A DNA stretch of 64,000 bases from Caulobacteraceae bacterium (GCA_947475735.1 CANJLQ010000011.1:1-64000); one strand, 5' to 3'. Counted from the first letter of the stretch, positions 44,671 through 54,050 are shown. Notes: generated from the letters alone by a model not told the origin. Numbers and translations: made by a program.

Positions 44671-45453
44671 CTACAGGGCCATGACCGCCCGGATGGCGAC
44701 ATAGGCGGCGACGATCAGGATCAGCCCCGCGAACAGGGTCCGTCCCAACGCCGCATTGGCACCGAGCCGACGCGCCAGCGGCAGGCCGGCGGCCGTCCCC
44801 GCCACGCCCCCGACCGTTATCGCCGCCACCAGGGCCGGATCGACCCAGCCCGACAGCGCATAGTTCCCCGCCGTCGTCGCGCCGAAGGCGGCCACGCTGA
44901 GCAGGGAAGCCGCCTGGGCCGCCGCCAGGCTCATCCCGGTCGAGGCCATCAGTCCCGGCACGATCAGAAATCCACCGCCGATCCCGAAGAATCCCGCCGC
45001 CGAGCCGACGCCTGCTCCGGCCAGGCCGACGCGGGGCGACATGGCCCAACTCAAGCGAGGCTCAGGCCGGCCGACGACCGGGCGCGGCCGCAGCATGGAC
45101 AGGCCCACGGCCGCCATCGCCCCGGCGAAGATCAGCAGCAATTGATGGCCGTCGATCGCCTTGGCCAGCGAAGACCCCGCCCAGGCCCCAGCCGCGCCCG
45201 TCACGGCGAACAGGATCGCGCACGGCCAGCGGATCTCGCCACCCCGGGCGTGTCCCGCCAGCGCCGTCAGGGCGTTCAGGGCGACGCCGGCCGCCGAGAC
45301 GCCAATGGCGACATGCGGATCGGCCACCCCGACGACATAGAGCAGCAAGGGCACCGCCAGCACCGACCCTCCGCCGCCGAACAGCGTCAGAAGAAGGGCG
45401 ACGACGGCCCCACTCGCGGTCGCCAGCAGCAGAGGGAGAAGGTCGACGGTCAT
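44671..45453 (-). CDS. TauE/SafE-family sulfite or organosulfur exporter
   Basis: 260 residues, about eight membrane spans in two homologous halves, the first beginning LATASGAVVALLLTLFGGGGSVLAVPLLLYVVGV and the second GLAGAGVGSAAGFFGIGGGFLIVPGLM. The paired GGGGSVLAVPLL and GIGGGFLIVPGL blocks are the TauE/SafE signature. It is 4 bp downstream of the rhodanese gene and last in the BigR-controlled transcript, so export of sulfite formed from persulfide oxidation is a good inference. Confidence 0.92.
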   Translation of the reverse strand: MTVDLLPLLLATASGAVVALLLTLFGGGGSVLAVPLLLYVVGVADPHVAIGVSAAGVALNALTALAGHARGGEIRWPCAILFAVTGAAGAWAGSSLAKAIDGHQLLLIFAGAMAAVGLSMLRPRPVVGRPEPRLSWAMSPRVGLAGAGVGSAAGFFGIGGGFLIVPGLMASTGMSLAAAQAASLLSVAAFGATTAGNYALSGWVDPALVAAITVGGVAGTAAGLPLARRLGANAALGRTLFAGLILIVAAYVAIRAVMAL

Positions 45454-45457
45454 GGCC

Positions 45458-45994
45458 TCAGCCCTGGCTGGAAGGGGCGCGGTTCCACGGCATCACGCCC
45501 AGAAGCCGGGCCATGCCGCAGAAGCCCGTGGCCCCGGCGAAAAAGAGCCCGGCGCCCACGAAGGCCGACAATCCCCAGAACGCCGGATGGATCAGCAGCC
45601 CCAGCGCGGCGCCCAGCAGGATCAGCCCGCCCGCCGTCATCTGCACCTGGCGCATCAGCTCGATCGGCTGGGAGGCGTCCTTGCGGGTCGGCAGACCCTC
45701 GGCCTTCCAGGCCTCCAGCCCACCCTCGACCACATAGACCTGTCCGGGCACGCAGGCCGCGAGGCGCGTACCGTTCATCGCGGTCCGCTGGCCGGTGCGG
45801 CAGGTGTAGATCACCGTCTGGCCGGGCCGGGGCTCGGGCACCGATCGGTCGAACGTCGACAGGGGATGAGAGACGGCGCCGGGCGCATGTTCGCGGGCGA
45901 ACTCGTCGCGCTCACGGATGTCCACCAGAACGGCGTTGCCGGACTTCAGTCGTTCGGCGGCCTCGGCGGGCTTCAGGGGGGTCAGGACAGTCAT
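45458..45994 (-). CDS. Rhodanese domain fused to membrane DUF2892 domain
   Basis: 178 residues. Rhodanese domain at ~5-115, with VLVDIRERDEFAREHAPGA and the persulfide-carrying Cys65 in VIYTCRTGQRT. A C-terminal DUF2892-type hydrophobic hairpin (~125-165, QMTAGGLILLGAALGLLIHPAFWGLSAFVGAGLFFAG) anchors it, as in E. coli YgaP. It probably transfers sulfane sulfur at the inner membrane. Middle gene of bigR, rhodanese, tauE. Confidence 0.92.
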   Translation of the reverse strand: MTVLTPLKPAEAAERLKSGNAVLVDIRERDEFAREHAPGAVSHPLSTFDRSVPEPRPGQTVIYTCRTGQRTAMNGTRLAACVPGQVYVVEGGLEAWKAEGLPTRKDASQPIELMRQVQMTAGGLILLGAALGLLIHPAFWGLSAFVGAGLFFAGATGFCGMARLLGVMPWNRAPSSQG

Positions 45995-45998
45995 GGGT

Positions 45999-46331
45999 TC
46001 AGGCCTTTTCGGAGGGGAGGGGAGGACAGAAGATCTCGGCCAGAACGGCGATGACCTTCAGGACCGAGGGGTCGGTGATGCGATAGAATATGGTCGTCGC
46101 CTCGCGGCGGGTGCCGACCAGACCCTCGTCGCGCAGTCGCGCCAGATGCTGGGACAGGGCCGATTGCGACAGGCCGACCAGGGGCAACAGCTGGCCGACG
46201 GACAGCTCGCCGTCTCCCAGCTGGCACAGGATCATCAGCCGCTTTTCATTGGACAGGGCGCGCAACAGGGCAGCGGCGTCGCTCGCGCTCGCCTGGAACC
46301 GTTCGATGCCGAGTGTCTGGAGGTCGATCAT
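45999..46331 (-). CDS. bigR: ArsR-family persulfide-sensing repressor (BigR/SqrR type)
   Basis: 110 residues from MIDLQTLGIERF; the longer upstream frame passes through the operator. The winged HTH has LSNEKRLMILCQLGDGELSVGQLLPLVGLSQSALSQHLARLRDEGLV. Two cysteines, Cys36 in MILCQL and Cys102 in EIFCPPL, are at the positions that form the tetrasulfide bridge in SqrR and BigR. It should repress this operon and the divergent MBL gene until reactive sulfur species oxidise it. Confidence 0.92.
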   Translation of the reverse strand: MIDLQTLGIERFQASASDAAALLRALSNEKRLMILCQLGDGELSVGQLLPLVGLSQSALSQHLARLRDEGLVGTRREATTIFYRITDPSVLKVIAVLAEIFCPPLPSEKA

Positions 46332-46340
46332 GACGCCAAT

Positions 46341-46375
46341 ATATTCGTACTTGCTAAATAAGCAATAGCTAATAT
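46341..46375. promoter_or_regulatory. Symmetric operator for the BigR-type repressor
   Basis: An AT-rich 35-bp inverted repeat with outer arms ATATT/AATAT and inner arms TTGCT/AGCAA, each separated by 5 bp, centred on AAATA at 46356-46360. It lies 9 bp before bigR and 26 bp before the MBL gene, in the only markedly AT-rich stretch nearby. It fits the palindromic sites bound by BigR-type ArsR repressors. Confidence 0.75.
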
Positions 46376-46401
46376 GTTGGGTCGCGAAAGGAGCTCCCCT
46401 C

Positions 46402-47268
46402 ATGGCTCACACCCCCGACGTCCGCGGCTTCTTCGACCCCGCGACCCACACCATCACCTATCTGGTCAGCGACCCCGCGACCGGGCAGGCGGCCATCATC
46501 GACCCCGTGCTGGACTACGAAGCCGCGACGGCGCGCACCTCCACCCGATCAATCGACGGCGTGATGGCCGCCTTGCGCGACGCGGGGCTGACCCTGACGA
46601 CGGTTCTGGAAACCCACGCCCACGCCGACCACCTGACCGCGGCCGAGCACCTGCGCCGCACCGAGGGCGTGCCCATCGGCATCGGCGAGCGCATCACGCG
46701 CGTCCAGACGGTCTTCGCCCCCCTGTTCGGCGCCTCCGACGTCAGCCTCGACGGCGTCGCCTTCGACCACCTCCATGCGGATGGCGACACCTTCTCGCTC
46801 GGTGACCTGACCGTCGAGGTGATCCACACGCCCGGCCACACGCCCGCCTGCGTCAGCTACCGGATCGGCGACGCCCTGTTCGTGGGCGACACCTTGTTCA
46901 TGCCGGACTATGGCACCGCGCGGGCCGACTTTCCCGGCGGCGACGCCCGGACGCTGTATCGCTCGATCCGGAAGCTGCTCGCCTTTCCGGACCAGACCCG
47001 CATGTTCGTCGGCCACGACTATCTGCCCGAGGGCCGGTCCGATTTCCGGTTCGAGACGACCGTCGGCGCGCAACGACGGGACAATGTCCACATCGGCGGC
47101 GGTGTCTCCGAAGACGCCTTCGTGGCCATGCGCGAGACGCGCGACGCGACCCTGAAGGCGCCGCAGCTGATCCTGCCCGCGCTTCAGATCAACATCCGCG
47201 CGGGGGCCCTTCCGCCTGCCGACGCCGACGGCCGCAGCTACCTCCGCATGCCGCTGAACACGATCTGA
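46402..47268 (+). CDS. blh: Persulfide dioxygenase-like MBL-fold hydrolase (Blh/ETHE1 type)
   Basis: 288 residues. The metal site THAHADHLTA (His72, His74, Asp76, His77), the later VIHTPGHTPACVSYRI and LFVGDTLFMPDYGTARADFPGGD, and MFVGHDYLPEGR match the bacterial Blh/ETHE1 persulfide dioxygenase group. It would oxidise glutathione persulfide to sulfite, then exported by the TauE protein. It is divergent from bigR across the operator. No sulfide:quinone reductase is in the window. Confidence 0.92.
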   Translation: MAHTPDVRGFFDPATHTITYLVSDPATGQAAIIDPVLDYEAATARTSTRSIDGVMAALRDAGLTLTTVLETHAHADHLTAAEHLRRTEGVPIGIGERITRVQTVFAPLFGASDVSLDGVAFDHLHADGDTFSLGDLTVEVIHTPGHTPACVSYRIGDALFVGDTLFMPDYGTARADFPGGDARTLYRSIRKLLAFPDQTRMFVGHDYLPEGRSDFRFETTVGAQRRDNVHIGGGVSEDAFVAMRETRDATLKAPQLILPALQINIRAGALPPADADGRSYLRMPLNTI

Positions 47269-47281
47269 GTGGCCCCGGGGC

Positions 47282-48283
47282 TCAGGCCTGCTCGCTGTCC
47301 ATGAAGCGCAGCAGCTGTTCGGGATAGCGAGCGCCGGCGATCGCGTCCTTGGGCGCGGCCGCCTCGATCGCGGCAAGGTCCTCCGCCGTCAGGGTCAGGG
47401 CGACCGCACCGAGCGACTCGGACAGGCGGTCCCGTCGCCGCGCCCCGACCAGAGGCACGATGTCGTCGCCCTGCGCCGCCACCCAGGCCACGGCGATCTG
47501 GGCCACGGTCGCGCCGCGTGCCTCGGCCACGGATCTCAGCGCCTCTACGACCGCCAGGTTGCGGTCCAGGTTCTCGTCCTGAAAGCGAGGACTCATCGCG
47601 CGGAAGGTGTGATCGACCGAGCGATCCTTTGACCAGTGCCCGCTGATCAGACCGCGCGCGAGGACGCCATATGCGGTGATGCCGATGCCCAGTTCGCGGC
47701 AGGTCGGCAGGATGGCGGCCTCGATGCCGCGCGAGGCCAGGCTGTATTCGATCTGCAGGTCGGCGATGGGGTGGACGGCGGCGGCCCGGCGGATGGTTTC
47801 GGGGCCGACCTCCGACAGGCCGATGTGGCCGACGTAGCCCTTGTCGACCAGCTCGGCGATCGCGCCGATGGTGTCCTCGATCGGAACGGCGGGGTCCAGC
47901 CGCGAGGGCCGGTAGATATCGATGTGGTCGACGTTCAGCCGCCGCAGCGAATAGGTCACGAAGTTCCGCACCGACTCCGGCCGGCTGTCGTAGCCGCGAA
48001 AGCCCATGTCGGGATCGCGCAGCGCCCCGAACTTGACGCTGATCAGAGCCTGCTCGCGCCGTCCCTTCAGGGCCTCGGCGATCAGCATCTCGTTGTGGCC
48101 CATACCGTAGAAGTCGCCGGTGTCGAGCAGGGTCACCCCGGCCTCCAGCGCGGCGTGGATGGTGGCAAGGCTCTCGTCGCGGTCGGCCGGGCCGTAGAAG
48201 TCGGACATGCCCATACAGCCAAGGCCGATCAGGGAGACCTCGGGGCCGGTCGCGCCCAGGCGGCGGGCGGGAAGGGTGGTCAT
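47282..48283 (-). CDS. Aldo/keto reductase
   Basis: A 333-residue AKR of the AKR13/yeast-YakC-like group. It has RRLGATGPEVSLIGLGCMGMSDFYGPADRDES, LLDTGDFYGMGHNEMLIAEAL (catalytic Asp and Tyr), the catalytic Lys in QALISVKFGAL, HIDIYRPSRLDPAVPIEDTIGA with His, and PIADLQIEYSLASRGIE. NADPH binding is expected from VPLVGARRRDRLSE. It likely reduces reactive aldehydes. It is divergent from the LysR gene at 48380, which may regulate it. Confidence 0.92.
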   Translation of the reverse strand: MTTLPARRLGATGPEVSLIGLGCMGMSDFYGPADRDESLATIHAALEAGVTLLDTGDFYGMGHNEMLIAEALKGRREQALISVKFGALRDPDMGFRGYDSRPESVRNFVTYSLRRLNVDHIDIYRPSRLDPAVPIEDTIGAIAELVDKGYVGHIGLSEVGPETIRRAAAVHPIADLQIEYSLASRGIEAAILPTCRELGIGITAYGVLARGLISGHWSKDRSVDHTFRAMSPRFQDENLDRNLAVVEALRSVAEARGATVAQIAVAWVAAQGDDIVPLVGARRRDRLSESLGAVALTLTAEDLAAIEAAAPKDAIAGARYPEQLLRFMDSEQA

Positions 48284-48379
48284 GGGGTCGCTCCTTTGAT
48301 GCTGAGCCCGCTAGATGCGCCCTGTTGCGATGTTCGATAATCCGGCAATCTCCGCACGAACTGTGCGGATCAGCGAACA

Positions 48380-49294
48380 ATGAGCCCTTCCCTAGACGAT
48401 CTGGCCCTTTTGGCCGCCGTCGCCCGCCACCGGGGCTTCCGCAAGGCCGCGGCTGAGGCCGGACTGTCGCCGTCCGGCCTGTCCGAGCGCATCCGGGCGC
48501 TGGAGGACACGCTGGGTGCCCGCCTGCTGAACCGCACAACCCGCAGCGTCAGCCCAACGGAAGCGGGCGAGGCGTTGCTGGCCCGCATCGCGCCCGCGCT
48601 CGCCGACATCGAGGGGGCGGTCGCCGCCGTGGGTCTGGCCGCAGATGCCCCGGTCGGGCGGCTGCGCATCAATGCGCCCGACGCCGCCGAGATCGCGCTG
48701 GGTCCCCTGCTCGGCCCTTTCATGGCGAGCCACCCCGGCGTCACGATGGAGGTCGTGTTCGACAACGCCTTCACCGAGGTGGTCGCCGACGGCTTCGACG
48801 CGGGCATCCGTTATGGCGAGGCCCTGGCGAAGGACATGATCGCGGTGCCTCTCGGCGGACGGGAGCGTTTCGTTTTGGTGGCGGCGCCGTCGCTGATCGC
48901 GCAGGTCGGCATGCCCGCCCACCCGGACCCGCTACGGACCCTGCCCGCCATCCGGCTACGCCTGCCCGGCGGCCTCATCCCTTGGGAATTCGAGAAGTCC
49001 GGCGAGGTCATCCGCTTCCAGCCGCAGGGGCGTTTGACCGTTACCTCGGCCGACCTCGGCCTGCACGCGGCGCGCGACGGGCTCGGCTTCTTCGCCACCT
49101 TCGAGGCCTGGGCCTGCGACGACCTGGCGTCCGGCCGGCTGATCGCCGTGCTGGACGACTGGCAGCAACCGTTCGACGGCCCCTTCCTCTACTACCCCTC
49201 GCGGCGTCATCCCCCGCCCGCGCTCAAGGCCTTCGTCGACTTCCTGCGGGCGCGACAGTCGTCCGCCAGCGAGGGACCGCGTCCCGAGCGGTAG
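48380..49294 (+). CDS. LysR-family transcriptional regulator with repeat-derived C-terminus
   Basis: 304 residues. The winged HTH covers ~1-62 (LDDLALLAAVARHRGFRKAAAEAGLSPSGLSERIRALEDTLGARLLNRTTRSVSPTEAG in pieces), followed by a periplasmic-binding-like effector domain with GRLRINAPDAAEIALGPLLGPFMASHPGV. It is likely to control the divergent aldo/keto reductase. The last 9 residues (ASEGPRPER) and the TAG stop come from the first unit of the palindromic repeat array, so the natural end was probably near FVDFLRARQ. Confidence 0.92.
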   Translation: MSPSLDDLALLAAVARHRGFRKAAAEAGLSPSGLSERIRALEDTLGARLLNRTTRSVSPTEAGEALLARIAPALADIEGAVAAVGLAADAPVGRLRINAPDAAEIALGPLLGPFMASHPGVTMEVVFDNAFTEVVADGFDAGIRYGEALAKDMIAVPLGGRERFVLVAAPSLIAQVGMPAHPDPLRTLPAIRLRLPGGLIPWEFEKSGEVIRFQPQGRLTVTSADLGLHAARDGLGFFATFEAWACDDLASGRLIAVLDDWQQPFDGPFLYYPSRRHPPPALKAFVDFLRARQSSASEGPRPER

Positions 49295-49537
49295 CGCACT
49301 AGCCTGCGCTCAAGCAACGAGGGGCCGCGCCCCGAGCGGTAGCGCACTAGCCTGAGCTCAAGCAGCGAGGGGCCGCGCCCCGAGCGGTAGCGCACTAGCC
49401 TGAGCTCAAGCAGCGAGGGGCCGCGCCCCGAGCGGTAGCGCACTAGCCTGCGCTCAAGCAGCGAGGGGCCGCGCCCCGAGCGGTAGCGCACTAGCCTGAG
49501 CTCAAGCAGCGAGGGGCCGCGCCCCGAGCGGTAGCGC
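49268..49537 (+). repeat. Tandem array of the dispersed palindromic repeat, six units
   Basis: One 5'-truncated unit (with GGGAC/GTCCC stem) followed by five units of 48 bp starting at 49306, 49354, 49402, 49450 and 49498. The five carry a compensated GGGGC-CGC-GCCCC stem and are joined by ACTAGCCT. Leads alternate between GCGCTC and GAGCTC. The array fills the convergent gap between the LysR gene, whose stop it provides, and the HAD gene, whose stop starts 2 bp later. Confidence 0.92.
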
Positions 49538-49538
49538 C

Positions 49539-50390
49539 TTAAACCTGCGCCATCGTCCCGGCGTTGATGGCGATCCGGCCCAGCAGGCCCTTGACGATCA
49601 GGTCCAGCGGCTGACCCTCGCGATAGTCGGCGGCGGCGACGAAGTTGACCCGGTCCTCCGAGATCAGGCCGTAGATCTTCTCCTGGTCGCGCTCGGAGTT
49701 GCGGGGGTCATAGACCGCGATCGAGAAACCGCCCTTGGTGTGCATCATCTTCATGGTCGGAACGTCGGTGTCGCCGTCGCCCAGGAAGATCATCCGCTCG
49801 AACGGCACGGCGCGCTCGTCGTCCGGCACGAACTTGTTGATCCGCTCGTGATCCCAGTGGTTCAGCACGCCCTTGTTGATGCGGAACAGATACTGGGTCT
49901 TGGTGGTGTAGTTGACGCCGACGGCCGGCCAGATCGCCACCCCGTGGTCGTCATAGGCGAACTTGGACGCGAACACGTGCCGGAAGGCCGGGCGGATCGG
50001 GCAGCCGTCGATCATCTCCTCGAGGCCCGCCGAGATGATGTAGTGCTCGATCGCCAACCCATACTTTCGGCCGATCGCATCGATCCTCTCGAACCAGCCC
50101 TTGCCGGTCAGGTCCGACTTCAGCCCGTCGAACAGTTTGACGTCCTCGCCGTGCTCCTTGAGCAGGGTCCTGGTCACCGGCCGCCCGTTCTCGCGGGCCC
50201 GCTGCAGCATCAGCTGCATGTACATCAGGATGTTGTCGCCATCGGCCGACTTGGTCAGCCGGTCCGCCTCGCCCCAGAAGTCGCCGACGCCCATCCCGAC
50301 CGAAGGGATGAAGGTCACCTCCTGCATGTTCCCGCGCGCGAGCGTGCCGTCGAAGTCGTAGATCAGGGCGGTCTTGAGCAGGTCGGCCAT
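49539..50390 (-). CDS. HAD-superfamily hydrolase
   Basis: 283 residues. Motif I is ALIYDFDGTLARGNM near residue 10 (nucleophile Asp in DFDGT), a motif-II Ser/Thr-type block appears in HYIISAGLEEMIDG, and motif IV is RMIFLGDGDTDVPTMKMM. This points to a phosphoserine-phosphatase-like phosphatase of unknown substrate. Conserved in Caulobacterales next to division genes as far as the context shows here (divL upstream). A heptanucleotide element fills the gap to divL. Confidence 0.88.
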   Translation of the reverse strand: MADLLKTALIYDFDGTLARGNMQEVTFIPSVGMGVGDFWGEADRLTKSADGDNILMYMQLMLQRARENGRPVTRTLLKEHGEDVKLFDGLKSDLTGKGWFERIDAIGRKYGLAIEHYIISAGLEEMIDGCPIRPAFRHVFASKFAYDDHGVAIWPAVGVNYTTKTQYLFRINKGVLNHWDHERINKFVPDDERAVPFERMIFLGDGDTDVPTMKMMHTKGGFSIAVYDPRNSERDQEKIYGLISEDRVNFVAAADYREGQPLDLIVKGLLGRIAINAGTMAQV

Positions 50391-50413
50391 GCGGCCTCCG
50401 AGTGAATATGGCT

Positions 50414-50496
50414 TTGGGCTCAGGGCTTAGTGATTGCGCGCATCCGGCTCAAGCATGGGGCTCCCCAAGGCCCAAGCCCTCCTCACTAAGCCCTCA
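50414..50496. repeat. Inverted heptanucleotide element, degenerate TAGGGCT type
   Basis: The left arm (50414-50434) reads TTGGGCT, CAGGGCT, TAGTGAT; the right arm (from 50467) has AAGCCCT, CCTCACT, AAGCCCT. A 12-bp perfect inverted pair, AGGGCTTAGTGA and TCACTAAGCCCT, sits in the arms. The right arm ends in the divL stop codon (50494-50496). Same family as the element at 15908-16005. Confidence 0.75.
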
Positions 50497-52815
50497 CCCA
50501 AGCGCAAGCTCCGGTGCCGCAGCCACGCCGTCGGCCTCCAGCGGCAGGTGCAGGATGAAGGCCGCACCCTTGCCGGGCTCGCTTTCGACCTCGGCCCAGC
50601 CGCCATGCAGTTCGACCAGGGCCTTCACCAAGGCCAGCCCGACGCCCGGACCGCCTCGTTCGCGCCGGACGAAGCGATCGAAGACGTGGGCTTGGAGGTG
50701 ATAGGGGATGCCCCGACCGGTGTCCTCGACCCGGATGCGGACCTCGGTCGCATTGGCCTGGGCGCTCAGAGTGACAGAGCCGCCTTCAGAGACCGAGCGG
50801 GCCGCATTGTCCAGCAAGTGATCGACCGCCTGGCCCAGCCGCCGCGCATCGGCCCTCAGGACCGGCAGGTCGACGGGCACCTCGGCACGGAAAGTCGCGC
50901 CCCGACCCTCGATACGACCCAGATGACGCGCAGCGGCCTCCGCGAACAGATCCTTGATGCGCACGTCACCGAGCGACAGCTCCATCTCCCCGGCGTCGAT
51001 CTGGGCCATGTCCAGCACGTCGTCGATCGAGGCCGCCAGCTGTCCGGCGGCAATGCGGATGGCCCCCGCATGCTGGCGGCTTCGTTCGGGCAGATCGCCC
51101 ATGGTCTCCAGCAGCTCGGAATAGCCGACGATGGTCGTCAACGGCGTGCGCAGCTCATAGCTGACCGAGCCGACGAACTCCCGCTTCAGGGCCTGGCTCT
51201 CCTTCAGGGCCGCCTCGCGCTGGGCCAGGGCCTGTTCCAGTTCGCGACGGGCGGTCACGTCGGAGAAGGCCACCAGCGTCGCGCCGTCGGGCAGGGGCCG
51301 GGTCTGCCAGGCCGCGATCCGGCCATCCAGGGTGCGCCCTTCGCCCGAGACCGCCACACGGCTTTCGGGATCGGGATCGGCGACCCGGGCCTTCAGCCCC
51401 AGCCACAGGGCGGCGTCGGGCAGGGCCCGCTTGCACAACTCGGCCACCGCGTCGAAATCGCCGGCGTCGCGCAGCGCCTCGGCCGACAGCCCCCAGAAGC
51501 TCTCGAAGGCGTCGTTGTGCAGCCTGAGCCGCCCATCCGAGCCGAACACGGCGACGGCGTCGTTGAGCTTGTCCAGCGTCGCCGTCTGGACCTGGAGCTG
51601 GGCATTGAAGCGGCTTCTCAGGTCCAGCTCACCGGTGATGTCCGAAAACAGCAGCAGAACCCCGCCCAGGGGATGGGGCTGACGCACGACCCGCAGCGTC
51701 CGCCCGTCCGGCAGGGACCAGCTCTCGTCCGGGGCGGCCTCGGGCGCGCCATAGAAGTCGAGCTCACGCGCCTTCCACCCGCCATAGTCGACGACCTCCG
51801 GCAGCATCCGGCGCTGGCGCAGGCGGTCCAGCAGCTCGGCATGGGTCGGCCGCTCGTCCAGCCAGGCGGCGTCCAGCCCGAACAGGGTCTGGAATGCCGT
51901 GTTGTGGAACGCCAGTCGCCGCGAAGGGCCGAAGATGGCGACCGCGTCCGCCAGATGGTCCAGCGTCTCGTCGTGGGCCTCGACGTGCCGGCGCAGGGTG
52001 TCGCGCGTTTCCTCGGCCTCCGTCATATCCAGGGCGAACACCAGCACGGGCCCACCGGCGCCGGTGATCGGCTCGGCGATGATCTTCCACGCCCGCCGTC
52101 GTCCCTCGCCCGGCGTCCAGCGGAAACCTTCCTGCCGGGCTCCGATCCGCCCGGCCTCGGCCGCCAGCTGATCGGCTCCGCGATCGAACACGACGCGTCG
52201 TTCACGCGCCTCGTCCAGGGTGGCCGAGCCCGTTTCCGCCAGCCAGGCGCTGTTGGCCCAGACCAGGGTGCCGTCGGCGTCCAGCACCCAGGCCGGAGAC
52301 GGCGACAGCTCGGCGATCAGGCCGGCGCCCAGTCCCGGATCACCCGACGCCGCGACCGCCTCGGTCCGCTCCGTCAGCCTCAGCCAGGCGATGCCGCCGT
52401 CGGTCCGCCCCTCGACGGTCCAGCCGCTGTCGGGATCGCGCGTGCGAAAGGCCGCGCCCTCGGCGAGCAGCCGGTCGATCGCCTCGCCGTGCCGGGCATG
52501 CAGCGCCTCGGCCAGAGACACCGCGTCCGTTCCGCCCCGGTCCGGGGCGAGGACGGCCCGCGCCGCCGCCACGGCCGGATCGGAGCCCAGCAGCACAGGC
52601 GGCTCGCCCGGCTGGAGGCCCAGTCGCACCTCGTCGAAGGCCGCGACCGCGCTTGTCCCGGCCGAAGCCTGGCGGGCCGAGGCCTCATGCGCGGCCTCGA
52701 CGACGGCCAGCCGCGCGCCCGTCTCGCGCCGGAACCGGAACGCCCAGGCGCTGACCGCGAGCGCCAGCCCCGCCGCCCCCGCAGCCGCCGCGAATGCGAT
52801 GTCGGCCTCCGCCAT
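50494..52815 (-). CDS. divL: DivL-type tyrosine pseudokinase, cell-cycle regulator
   Basis: 773 residues, against 769 in Caulobacter DivL. One N-terminal membrane span (~8-26), then several PAS-like domains between ~165 and ~520 (including SPSPAWVLDADGTLVWANSAW and LNDAVAVFGSDGRLRLHNDAF), a short coiled coil and a kinase core. The H-box reads FVGSVSYELRTPLTTIVGYSELL, with Tyr553 where kinases have the phospho-accepting His; this matches Tyr550 of DivL. The ATPase domain keeps VEDTGRGIPYHLQ and GGPGVGLALVKALVELHGG. DivL links DivK to CckA-CtrA control and asymmetric division. Confidence 0.93.
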   Translation of the reverse strand: MAEADIAFAAAAGAAGLALAVSAWAFRFRRETGARLAVVEAAHEASARQASAGTSAVAAFDEVRLGLQPGEPPVLLGSDPAVAAARAVLAPDRGGTDAVSLAEALHARHGEAIDRLLAEGAAFRTRDPDSGWTVEGRTDGGIAWLRLTERTEAVAASGDPGLGAGLIAELSPSPAWVLDADGTLVWANSAWLAETGSATLDEARERRVVFDRGADQLAAEAGRIGARQEGFRWTPGEGRRRAWKIIAEPITGAGGPVLVFALDMTEAEETRDTLRRHVEAHDETLDHLADAVAIFGPSRRLAFHNTAFQTLFGLDAAWLDERPTHAELLDRLRQRRMLPEVVDYGGWKARELDFYGAPEAAPDESWSLPDGRTLRVVRQPHPLGGVLLLFSDITGELDLRSRFNAQLQVQTATLDKLNDAVAVFGSDGRLRLHNDAFESFWGLSAEALRDAGDFDAVAELCKRALPDAALWLGLKARVADPDPESRVAVSGEGRTLDGRIAAWQTRPLPDGATLVAFSDVTARRELEQALAQREAALKESQALKREFVGSVSYELRTPLTTIVGYSELLETMGDLPERSRQHAGAIRIAAGQLAASIDDVLDMAQIDAGEMELSLGDVRIKDLFAEAAARHLGRIEGRGATFRAEVPVDLPVLRADARRLGQAVDHLLDNAARSVSEGGSVTLSAQANATEVRIRVEDTGRGIPYHLQAHVFDRFVRRERGGPGVGLALVKALVELHGGWAEVESEPGKGAAFILHLPLEADGVAAAPELALG

Positions 52816-52910
52816 GCCGTCCCGCCTGTTGATGCCGAATCACGACCATAGCGCAGACCGGGCTCCATCGCAGGAGTCGGCCTGTAATTCGCCCCGCTTC
52901 TCGTCCATAA

Positions 52911-54044
<1,134 letters not shown>

Positions 54045-54050
54045 CATCTT

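Noticed and set aside
49207-49491. A repeat-encoded protein ([12 protein letters not shown], 16-residue period) on the minus strand.
   Set aside because: It is just the translation of the palindromic repeat array. Similar peptides (KQRGTASRA) arise wherever the repeat occurs, in both strands.
49268-49537. Regularly spaced repeats suggesting a CRISPR array.
   Set aside because: The units are directly abutting 48-bp copies with the same linker; there are no unique spacers and no cas genes.
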